Of a stretch of DNA of 51,322 bases, positions 29,491-36,653 are shown one piece after another. Numbering within the stretch: the first letter of the stretch is position 1; each line of letters starts with the position of its first letter. This DNA is from Paracoccaceae bacterium (GTDB lineage: Bacteria; Pseudomonadota; Alphaproteobacteria; Rhodobacterales; Rhodobacteraceae): the NCBI GenBank assembly GCA_028097405.1, contig JAOHEK010000021.1, forward strand, positions 1-51,322, written 5' to 3'. The notes beneath the pieces are model-generated. The model did not search any database. It was not told where the DNA came from and saw only the letters and a program-made list of their open reading frames with translations. Both the position numbers and the translations under genes were made by a program.

Positions 29491-29849
29491 TCTTCTAGTC
29501 CTTCTCTTTCGGCGATGTTCGGAAGGCGGGCCCAGTTCGGCGCCAGACTTCCATCCCAGAGTGTGTGTCACCTAAAAAAGGCGATCACGGCTTCGAGGGG
29601 TATATAGGGAGCCGGTTGGGTGGCTGCAAGCGAGTCAAACAAGGGAATTTGATATGAATCGGATGGCCGGGCTGTGTTGGGCGTTCCCGATCGGGATGGG
29701 AAGGCCAGAAAGCCAGCAGATCATGGCGCGACCTGATAGGAATCCTAAGGAATGCCTCAGACGGTTTTGGCGGCGAAGTGTGCCGTTTCCAGAACCGGTG
29801 GAATGATCTTTAGTTTGGGACGAGGTCAGTTATTTTGTTGGGGTATTGT
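29491..29849. other. dnaK upstream region, no gene seen
   Basis: About 360 bases that hold the dnaK promoter near the dnaK side. The remainder shows no supportable coding region. A short direct repeat (AGGAAT twice near 29740-29756) is the only other structure I noticed. Confidence 0.5.
29602..29630 (-). promoter_or_regulatory. Heat-shock (sigma32/RpoH-type) promoter of dnaK
   Basis: On the minus strand CTTGCA (29630-29625) and CTATAT (29607-29602) are 17 bases apart, and the -10 is preceded by CC. This agrees with the alphaproteobacterial RpoH pattern CTTGNN-N17-CYTATNT. It lies about 110 bases before the dnaK ATG. Confidence 0.75.
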
Positions 29850-29891
29850 CGGGCAGGCTTTGTTGTCACTGAATTCAACAAAGCCTGCCCG
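29850..29891 (-). terminator. Perfect 16-bp hairpin after the peroxidase gene
   Basis: CGGGCAGGCTTTGTTG and CAACAAAGCCTGCCCG are perfect complements around a 10-base loop, 20 bases after the peroxidase stop. No T run follows, so termination by this hairpin is likely but not certain. Confidence 0.7.
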
Positions 29892-29911
29892 GAAAGATGA
29901 TCGAGGTGGAT

Positions 29912-31318
29912 CTAAGGGATCAGTAGTCTGGTCCCTGGTGTCAACCGATTTGGATCTGGAATAACGTCTTTGTTCGCTTGGTAGATTTCCAGATACTTAA
30001 GCACTTCACCGTATTCACGTCGTGCGATCTGTCCGAGGGTTTCACCCTCGCCGACAACAATGTAACGGCCAGCGACTTCTGTTTGATTTAACTGAAGGTC
30101 GCCACCTGAAACAATCGCAAGACCGATGCTTGAAGAGCTAATTCCAGACTGGCCGACGGCATTAGCAGTCGTGGATGTGATTGGCGCGATCTCATCCGTA
30201 TTTGTGGCCAAGGCTGTCGATGGAAGCCCGTAGACCGGCAGATCAGGAGCTTCTACCGTGATCTCTGTGCCGGACATGCTTTCAAGGAAAGCAACAAGGT
30301 CTGCCTTTTCGGTGTCTGTGAGACCGAGAGGCTTAATCAAGGGCGATTTTGTACCAAAGACATCTTCTGTCCCGCCGTTGTCGTAAAACTCGACAACCTC
30401 TTCCAGAGTATAGAGAATGCCATTGTGCATATACGGTGCAGTGTACTTCAAATAGCGCAAGGGTGGTGTTCTGAAGGCGCCAAGGTCTTTTTCGTCCAAC
30501 GTCACAGCATAGCGACCTGGATCGCGTTCAAAGCTCATGTACATTTCAGCCGGAACGTTGAACCCTCTCATCGCTGTTCGATAGGTAATTTGACGTTCGG
30601 GGTCTGTGAACAGTTCCGGATTTCTTGGGACGGTTGTATTGTGAAACTCTTCATCTGTCGCAAGACTGCCATTGTGGCAATCGACGCAATTTCCCTTACC
30701 GGCGAAAATCTGCAAACCGCGCGCTGCGGGCTGAGAGAGCGCCGCAATGTCGCCGGATAGAAAGCGGTCAAACGGGCTGTCGGCGGAAATCAGGGTGCGC
30801 TCGTAGGCTGCAATGGCCAACGCAATCGTCTCGAGTTCGGGCGGCTTATCCCAGATGTCTTGGAACATTTCGACATATTCCGGAACCTGACGCAAGCGTT
30901 CTTCCGCCAATGCGGCGTTAATGTTGTGCGCGAAGGGAGTTCCCATTGCACCGGGAACTTGATGCAAAAGCGACGGGACCGAAGCATCCCAATGCAAGCC
31001 GTTTTGAATGAATGCAGAGTTTACAATCGTCTGCGAATTTCTCCAATGCTTCGAGCTTGGATATCCACGCGACAATTCCGCGCCATCACCAAATCCGAAT
31101 TCCGGGCTATGACACTCGGCACAAGACGTGGAGCCATCACCTGAAAGGCGGGCGTCAAAATATAGCATCTTACCTAAGCTTGCCATGGCGGGTTCTTGAC
31201 CGGCGCTTTCGAACTCCGGCAAGGGCGGCAATTTGGTGATACGGTCTTCACTGTGGCCGATTGTACCTAGGCCAATAAAGGCAGCGGTCAGCGCGGCAAC
31301 TTGAACAATTTTAGTCAT
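29912..31318 (-). CDS. Di-heme cytochrome c peroxidase/MauG-family protein with C-terminal LysM
   Basis: A 468-residue periplasmic protein: signal peptide (about 1-23), a di-heme peroxidase core with two heme-binding motifs CAECH (66-70) and CVDCH (211-215), a linker of about 55 residues rich in Ala/Ser/Thr, and a C-terminal LysM domain (about 417-468: GEGETLGQIARREYG ... LTPGTRLLIP). The core has the family blocks RNSQTIVN, FRTPPLRYLKYTAPYMHNG and FYDNGG. The family includes H2O2-reducing peroxidases and MauG-type modifying enzymes. LysM binds GlcNAc in peptidoglycan and so would tether the enzyme to the wall, an unusual pairing. It is the third gene of the cytochrome-cupredoxin-peroxidase operon. 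Confidence 0.92.
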   Translation of the reverse strand: MTKIVQVAALTAAFIGLGTIGHSEDRITKLPPLPEFESAGQEPAMASLGKMLYFDARLSGDGSTSCAECHSPEFGFGDGAELSRGYPSSKHWRNSQTIVNSAFIQNGLHWDASVPSLLHQVPGAMGTPFAHNINAALAEERLRQVPEYVEMFQDIWDKPPELETIALAIAAYERTLISADSPFDRFLSGDIAALSQPAARGLQIFAGKGNCVDCHNGSLATDEEFHNTTVPRNPELFTDPERQITYRTAMRGFNVPAEMYMSFERDPGRYAVTLDEKDLGAFRTPPLRYLKYTAPYMHNGILYTLEEVVEFYDNGGTEDVFGTKSPLIKPLGLTDTEKADLVAFLESMSGTEITVEAPDLPVYGLPSTALATNTDEIAPITSTTANAVGQSGISSSSIGLAIVSGGDLQLNQTEVAGRYIVVGEGETLGQIARREYGEVLKYLEIYQANKDVIPDPNRLTPGTRLLIP

Positions 31319-31330
31319 ACTGAATATCCT

Positions 31331-32092
31331 TTAGCTGATCGCAAACGTGAGATTTAGTTCATCATTCGGAGCGACACTGATGTTGGCGCTTTTCCGTCCC
31401 AGAACTGGATGCCATACGATAAGTTCGTAGTTTCCTGATGGAATTTCGGGGATTTCGAAGTTGCCGTCCAAACTGGTGACAGCGAAGTATGGCGTCACGG
31501 ATGTGTAGACATATGCCTCCATCCAATTGTGCGCGTTACAATCAATCATCAGCGTGTTGCCACGGCGGAATTTCAGGTCGATCCGATCAACGTCCCCTGC
31601 CTTGGGCTGCGCGAAATTGAACATTTGGCGACGCACGCCATTGAACATCTCATAGGCATGAATGTTGTGGAATAATTCATCATAATTGATGACTTCAACA
31701 AATGCGCTGTGGCGAAGGATTTGAACGTAGGGCTGAAAGCTACAATCAATTTGATAGATTTTGCCATTGCTAAATACGTCCTGCCAAGGCTTGCCGGCAG
31801 ATACTCCGCGAATTTCCACCACGCAATCACCCAGATATCCTTCATCAGATACCCGAAGTGCAGTTGGAGCACGCGTTCCAGTTCCGCAAATAGCGTGGTC
31901 TTTTGAGACTTGGTATTCGCGAACCTCTATCTCGGGTCCGTTGTACGATAAACGGCCTTTGACAGTTGATGCGTTCGGAATGCGATCGATTTCTTGGTAG
32001 GCTGTCGCCTGGGCGTAGGCATGGCTGCCTAACGAAAAGCTTGCAAGAGCAGAGACTCCGCCGAGAACAGTTTGGCGCCTGTTTAACAACAT
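31331..32092 (-). CDS. Tat-exported cupredoxin-like protein
   Basis: A 253-residue protein with an N-terminal signal of twin-arginine type (NRRQTVL, residues 4-10; cleavage after AYAQA). The middle is cupredoxin-like: DELFHNIHAYE (His142 or His145) and DCNAHNWMEAY (Cys185, His188, Met191) could form a type 1 copper site. The Cys-x2-His-x2-Met spacing is shorter than in plastocyanin or pseudoazurin. The C-terminal part (VTSLDGNFEIPEIPSGNYEL) is like a carboxypeptidase-regulatory beta-sandwich. The ATG at 32092 has GGAG seven bases upstream; 45 further upstream codons are rejected. It sits between a di-heme cytochrome and a peroxidase, so electron transfer is likely. Confidence 0.8.
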   Translation of the reverse strand: MLLNRRQTVLGGVSALASFSLGSHAYAQATAYQEIDRIPNASTVKGRLSYNGPEIEVREYQVSKDHAICGTGTRAPTALRVSDEGYLGDCVVEIRGVSAGKPWQDVFSNGKIYQIDCSFQPYVQILRHSAFVEVINYDELFHNIHAYEMFNGVRRQMFNFAQPKAGDVDRIDLKFRRGNTLMIDCNAHNWMEAYVYTSVTPYFAVTSLDGNFEIPEIPSGNYELIVWHPVLGRKSANISVAPNDELNLTFAIS

Positions 32093-32109
32093 TTGGTTAC
32101 TCCAAAGTA

Positions 32110-32877
32110 CTAATTTTTTGCAATTGACTCGATATAAAAAGCCAGTTGCCAGATATCTGATGCAGAAACATTCTGTCCAAAAGATGGCATGGGCGTGCCA
32201 TTTACGCCTCCGTATATTCTTAGCCAAATGTCTGTTGCATTTGAGCCGCCTTTTAGCTTTCCTGATACAAAATTGGCCGGTTGGATCGGTTCAGAATTCT
32301 CGTCCTCAAGTCCCGATGCCAATTCACCATCACCTTGGCCGGTCTCGCCGTGGCAAGCGACACATCCAAGGGACGTGTACAAGGCGCGCCCCTTTCTACG
32401 GTCTGTTCTTCGCGGTTTACGAGGGATATCGAAGGGAGCGCCGTAGGCGTCAAATTCGGCAAACTGCCTGATGATTTCAGCTAGTGCGATTTTCTCGCTG
32501 GACGTAAAATCGGTAAAGGCAGGCATGGATCGACCCGATGACCCCTCAATGCCGCGTTCAATTGTCTTGATCAGATCGGCGCGCGTAGGTGGCTCGCCTA
32601 TTTCCGAAGAATTGAACTTGAAGTTACCAATTGTGAAATTTCGGGGACGTGGAACGAATTCATTTGCGAGGACACCGTCGCCCATCCCGTCTGGGCCATG
32701 GCAGATAGCGCAATTCGCGGTGTAGAGCTGTTTGCCCAACCGTGTCAGTTCGGGGGTAATTGCGTTGTCATCGGTCTGAGCCGATAGCGATATCGAGGAA
32801 CCCAAAAGTATCGACCCCGCCAAATATATAATCTTCCGAAGCCGAAGCCTTGTTCTATTTCTTCTGTGGCTGTGCAT
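32110..32877 (-). CDS. Di-heme c-type cytochrome
   Basis: A 255-residue periplasmic protein: a long basic N-terminus and a signal sequence (KIIYLAGSILLGSSISLSAQ), then two cytochrome c domains. Heme sites are CAICH (56-60) and CVACH (172-176); likely axial methionines are Met118 (GRSMPAF) and Met236 (GTPMPSFG). It could deliver electrons to the peroxidase encoded two genes later, with the cupredoxin as partner. It is the first gene of the three-gene redox operon; 17 and 12 bases separate the genes. A palindrome lies just before its start. Confidence 0.9.
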   Translation of the reverse strand: MHSHRRNRTRLRLRKIIYLAGSILLGSSISLSAQTDDNAITPELTRLGKQLYTANCAICHGPDGMGDGVLANEFVPRPRNFTIGNFKFNSSEIGEPPTRADLIKTIERGIEGSSGRSMPAFTDFTSSEKIALAEIIRQFAEFDAYGAPFDIPRKPRRTDRRKGRALYTSLGCVACHGETGQGDGELASGLEDENSEPIQPANFVSGKLKGGSNATDIWLRIYGGVNGTPMPSFGQNVSASDIWQLAFYIESIAKN

Positions 32878-32904
32878 TGTGAAGATCTCACTATTTATAT
32901 TTTG

Positions 32905-32919
32905 CGGATAACTTATCCG
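32905..32919. promoter_or_regulatory. Palindromic operator candidate before the redox operon
   Basis: CGGATAA-C-TTATCCG is a perfect palindrome with 7-bp arms, 28 bases before the cytochrome ATG. On the minus strand it is followed by TATAAA, a plausible -10, so a bound repressor would block the promoter. The regulator is not known. Confidence 0.5.
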
Positions 32920-33054
32920 AAGCCTATTTTTGGATGCCGCTCAGTATTTCAGACAGATGCGGATTAACGCGAACGTCCTTATGAAACGCCTGATGAGTTG
33001 TAGTGATTTGTTCCCAACGAAAGCGCCATCACCTAGTCGTTGCTTTAAATTTTT

Positions 33055-33096
33055 GCTTGGCACGCTTACCGTGAATTTGGTTGAAGCGTGCCAAGC
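33055..33096 (-). terminator. 13-bp hairpin after the NIT/PilJ sensor gene
   Basis: GCTTGGCACGCTT and AAGCGTGCCAAGC are perfect complements around 16 bases, nine bases after the sensor stop codon. No T run follows. Confidence 0.65.
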
Positions 33097-33104
33097 TTAG
33101 TATC

Positions 33105-34529
33105 TTAAAGAAGTGATTGAACGTTGATGCCGAAAGTAATTGCACCGATCAATTCACCGGTTGAAGGGTCTGAGATTGGCATGGACACTTGGGATTGATA
33201 GGTGCCGGTGCTTTCATCAAATTCCACTTCGCTGATGTGGATGTCGCCAGAACCATTACCGAATGTTTTCTGCCATTTGGCTTCATCACCCTGCCAATAG
33301 TCCGACGTTTCGACGCTTTGCGCGACGTTTAGGCCATGATTATCCATCGCAAACACTTCTGTCACAAAGCTTGCTGTCTGTGACTGCTGATCACGCAGCC
33401 ATTCAGATGCAGGTTGATCGAGCAGTTGGTTGATCAAGGGCTTAGCATCAGTTTTTCGCTGCGCACGCCAATCTAGGTCAAGCTGGTCGATATCTGCTTG
33501 GCTTAAACCACTATGAGCGCTGTTCTGATCGCGAACAGCCTGGATAAGCTGTTCGTTCTCAAGCCAATGCGACAATTGAGCTTCAGCGTAAGCGCGAAGC
33601 GGCACACGATAGACGTCTTCCTGTCCGGGTGTGGCCAGCATGTACAAGGTCACCACGTTGCTCATGTCAGTCCCAAGCTCGGCGGATACCTTAGCCAAGG
33701 CTTCAACATTCTCCGCCGTTGGTTGCATGCCACCACGAATGGCAGAAAGCGCCGAGTTGCTTGCTTTCCAAGTCGCGTTCACGGCTTCCAGTTCTGCCTT
33801 AATGGCTGGGGTTGGTGGAGGATTGATACCTGCGTCAACCATACCATCGCGAAGGGCATTTAGCGAAACCGAGTAGCTGTCGAGGCTTTGCCCGAGGGTA
33901 TCGACCGTGCCGACACTTTCGGCATTGGTAACGATGCCACAGACTTCCTTGGCGATACGATGGCCAAGCATCCGTTGACGTCCGGCAATATGAAGCGCCA
34001 TGGCGTCTGCCTGCGTCAGCTCGTGCGGGTTCGAGTATTTACCCGAGATATCCGAGGCCAGAATCTTCGTCGCTTCATACAGCGTCCCATTATTGGACGC
34101 GATGATCTCGGCTGCGCGGTTCTTACCAGCGACGTTCGCAGTCAAGGTAGCGGCTGCTGCATCTATTGGCTTCCATGCGTCGCGCACTTTTTTGAGCGAC
34201 CTCAAGACAACGCTGAATTTTTCTGCCGACGGAATACCAAGGGCCAAGCCGCCGTTTTCAAGGCCGTCTACGATGGTGTTGAAATCGTTACGGGCCGTAC
34301 GAAGTTCTTCCGTCGCGGCATCCACACCGATCCCAGCGTTAAGCCGGCAACTGGCAGAACCAATGGTTTGAGTGAGCATTTCAAGCTTGTTCGAAAGGTT
34401 CACTCTGGCTTTTGATCCGTCGAAGGCCGTTTGGGCCTGAACGGGTGTTACGCTGGTTTGAGCGATTAGTAGGGCGCAAGCCGTAGCTGTCGCAAACAGC
34501 GCTTTTTTAATGGGGTGTTTGGTTATCAT
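33105..34529 (-). CDS. Periplasmic sensor-like protein with NIT/PilJ-type and PDC-like domains
   Basis: A 474-residue protein with a signal peptide (about 1-33, ending PVQAQ). Two PilJ/NIT-type helical domains follow: the first near KLEMLTQTIGSASCRL, the second with the signature GRQRMLGHRIAKEVC. The C-terminal 120 residues are PDC/Cache-like (FAMDNHGLNVAQSVETSDYW, then SMPISDPSTGELIGAITFGI). Such domains normally sit outside the membrane in chemoreceptors or kinases, but here there is no membrane segment after the signal and no cytoplasmic output domain. It must pass its signal through a partner. ATG at 34529 is chosen to start the signal peptide; an ATG six codons earlier is also possible. 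Confidence 0.8.
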   Translation of the reverse strand: MITKHPIKKALFATATACALLIAQTSVTPVQAQTAFDGSKARVNLSNKLEMLTQTIGSASCRLNAGIGVDAATEELRTARNDFNTIVDGLENGGLALGIPSAEKFSVVLRSLKKVRDAWKPIDAAAATLTANVAGKNRAAEIIASNNGTLYEATKILASDISGKYSNPHELTQADAMALHIAGRQRMLGHRIAKEVCGIVTNAESVGTVDTLGQSLDSYSVSLNALRDGMVDAGINPPPTPAIKAELEAVNATWKASNSALSAIRGGMQPTAENVEALAKVSAELGTDMSNVVTLYMLATPGQEDVYRVPLRAYAEAQLSHWLENEQLIQAVRDQNSAHSGLSQADIDQLDLDWRAQRKTDAKPLINQLLDQPASEWLRDQQSQTASFVTEVFAMDNHGLNVAQSVETSDYWQGDEAKWQKTFGNGSGDIHISEVEFDESTGTYQSQVSMPISDPSTGELIGAITFGINVQSLL

Positions 34530-34615
34530 CTTGGGTACCTTGTCCATATCCTAGTCGTCGAGGACGCGTGTTCTGAACCGAGGTCCTGACAGGGGTCGCT
34601 CAACACTATGCGTTT

Positions 34616-34649
34616 CTGCGATGCTTGCTCATGTGAACAAGCATCGCAG
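34616..34649 (-). terminator. 12-bp hairpin after the substrate-binding/OmpA gene
   Basis: CTGCGATGCTTG and CAAGCATCGCAG pair perfectly around a 10-base loop, six bases after the stop of the gene at 34656. No T run follows. Confidence 0.65.
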
Positions 34650-34655
34650 TTGCTG

Positions 34656-36260
34656 TTAGGTTGCGGAGTCGTTTGAAATCCAAACTTCGACCCGACGATT
34701 GATCGACTTGCCGCGATCCGTGATGTTGCACGCTGATGCTGCGACTTCGCCGTAGCCATTGGAGCTCATGTCGATATGATCAAGACGATCTCCGGCAAAC
34801 TGGCGTACCTCTTGCAGAACCGAGTTAGCACGCTCAAAGGACAGTCTGCGGTTTGCTTCGAATGCACCCACATCGTCTGTGAAGCCGACGAAGTTGATTG
34901 CCGTGCCTGCTGGCTGGTTTTCAAGATAATCGACCATCCGCTGCAAATCGAGCATGCCACGTTCGTCAAGACGAGACGACCCGGTACGGAACCGCAACGT
35001 TGTCGACAGACGGTCGTAGTTTGTCATTTCGCCAAGCATCTCGCGAATGACATCGCCTTCAAAGCCAACACCATAGGATGAAGCTTCAGTCGACAAAGCT
35101 GTCACGCGTTCGTCGGTCAGGTCTTGCGCGCGGCGCAGGATACCCAGATCGATGAAACCCGATTTTCCGATGACGCCGTCTGCTTCATTCGAGATGGCAT
35201 AGTCAAGGAAGGCTTGGCTGGATCCATCCAGATTGTCTGCCCGGCTGTAAAGATACATCCGACGGCTCATGTCGTATTCCTCGGTCTTGGCCGAGAATGC
35301 ATCCGGGGTGGACGCAATGCCACATTCGTTGACCAGGGTCACCGGCTGTGCACCACGCTGGAAAGCATAACCAACATATCCGATGGCGTTGCGATCAAGA
35401 TAGACCGTGTTCGACACTTGCTGATCGTCTTGGCCGATCGCTTGTGGGAGGTGGTTCGGTACCTGTTCGCCAAAGAGGTAGCTCATGAAATAGTCATAGC
35501 TTGCGGAATCATCTGGACGCCCAATGACGTTGATGTCACGGTCGGGACCGCCCAACTGTCTCCAATTGGTAATTCTACCCGAAAACACACCGCGAAGTTG
35601 ATCGATCGTCAGGTGGTCTACTTCGTTCGAGGGATGTGTAATCACAACCATGCTGTCGACCGCGACAATGCGTTCTTGTTTCGGGCTGACCATGTTTCCG
35701 GCCCCCGCAGCACGCAATGCTTGTGCTTCTTCTTTCGTGATCCGACGCGAAGACATGCCGACCTCTGCCGAGCCTTCCAGCAATGCAGTGAACGCATCAT
35801 TGTCATTGGTAGCCGACACAAGATAGGAGCCGATTTCTTCACCAAACCCGCCGTCGCCGATCAGGGTGGCAAGGGTTTGACCCGCGCCAGTGTTTTTCAG
35901 CTCGGCGTCCGCATCCATTGATGCCGCGAAACCGGTCATGAGAAGTGGCATCATGCCAAGTCCGATAGTGTCCGATCCGGCGATCTCTACGTCAGCCGAG
36001 ACGGTTTCGCTACCAAATTGAGGACAGGCTGCGCCTTCACAACGTACACGGCTTGCGCTGATACGCAGTTCGCCGAGAGGCGTCATAATGATGAAGTTGT
36101 CGTCAGTAAAATCAACGAAGTCGCCGACCAAATTTACTGTGCCGTCTGCTGATTTCAGTGTGACTTGTTCCGCAAAAGCCGCATTCGAGAACATAAGCCC
36201 CGACGCAAGTGCGATACATGCCGCGGTGGCCTTTAGTTGACCTGTTAGTCTTGTTACCAC
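34656..36260 (-). CDS. PstS-like substrate-binding / OmpA-domain protein
   Basis: A 534-residue envelope protein: signal peptide ending FSNAAFAEQ; an N-terminal module (LKSADGTVNLVGDFVDF ... VRCEGAACP); a PstS-type phosphate-binding-like domain (about 95-390, with AGSDTIGLGMMPLL, VGMSSRRITKEEAQ, GVFSGRITNWRQLGG and GRPDDSASYDYF); and a C-terminal OmpA domain (RFRTGSSRLDERG, FVGFTDDVGAFEANRRLS, SINRRVEVWI). It would bind a small anion, perhaps phosphate, and hold on to peptidoglycan. AGGAG lies eight bases before the GTG at 36260; a GTG three codons earlier is also open. No transporter genes are nearby, so a sensing role is more likely than uptake. Paralogue of the gene at 23343. Confidence 0.85.
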   Translation of the reverse strand: MVTRLTGQLKATAACIALASGLMFSNAAFAEQVTLKSADGTVNLVGDFVDFTDDNFIIMTPLGELRISASRVRCEGAACPQFGSETVSADVEIAGSDTIGLGMMPLLMTGFAASMDADAELKNTGAGQTLATLIGDGGFGEEIGSYLVSATNDNDAFTALLEGSAEVGMSSRRITKEEAQALRAAGAGNMVSPKQERIVAVDSMVVITHPSNEVDHLTIDQLRGVFSGRITNWRQLGGPDRDINVIGRPDDSASYDYFMSYLFGEQVPNHLPQAIGQDDQQVSNTVYLDRNAIGYVGYAFQRGAQPVTLVNECGIASTPDAFSAKTEEYDMSRRMYLYSRADNLDGSSQAFLDYAISNEADGVIGKSGFIDLGILRRAQDLTDERVTALSTEASSYGVGFEGDVIREMLGEMTNYDRLSTTLRFRTGSSRLDERGMLDLQRMVDYLENQPAGTAINFVGFTDDVGAFEANRRLSFERANSVLQEVRQFAGDRLDHIDMSSNGYGEVAASACNITDRGKSINRRVEVWISNDSAT

Positions 36261-36653
36261 GAGTTCCACTCCTAGATTTCTAGATCTTCAGACGCACCAA
36301 AACCAGCCACTCAAAAAGGGTGTACCTAATTCGTACGCCCAATGATCCATTGCCAAATATTACTATTGGATACAAAGCGGGTAAATTTGTGGAAATTGTG
36401 TTTGAACTTGGGTTTTAAAAGAAATTTTTTGAAAATTGAAATTTCAAGTTTTCTGTAGCGAAGACATATGCAAAGCTTTGGAAACAAACAGTTTCCCATA
36501 TCGCTTCTATTGTATTATGAACACGCTGGAATTCTATTCAAACAAGTTGAGATTTTCTAAAATGCAATGGCCTTAGTTTTGACATTTTTAGCAGTGCTTC
36601 GGCATGCCGAAACTGCAAAATGCTAGTTCTAGATCATTATAACCGTCTAGAGA
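36261..36653. other. AT-rich intergenic region between kinase operon and binding-protein gene
   Basis: Nearly 400 bases, clearly AT-richer than the genes, with A and T tracts around 36410-36460. It should hold the promoter of the binding-protein gene, but no single -35/-10 pair stands out. A hairpin lies at 36591. I see no coding region. Confidence 0.5.
36591..36616 (-). terminator. Hairpin after the kinase operon
   Basis: The 14-bp palindrome TTCGGCATGCCGAA is extended by GCAGT/ACTGC arms with a two-base bulge. It lies 38 bases after the stop of the last operon gene; no T run follows. Confidence 0.6.

Noticed and set aside
29912..32877. Methylamine dehydrogenase (mau) cluster
   Set aside because: The peroxidase is MauG-related, but no mauA, mauB, mauD or mauE gene is present, and the partner proteins do not match.
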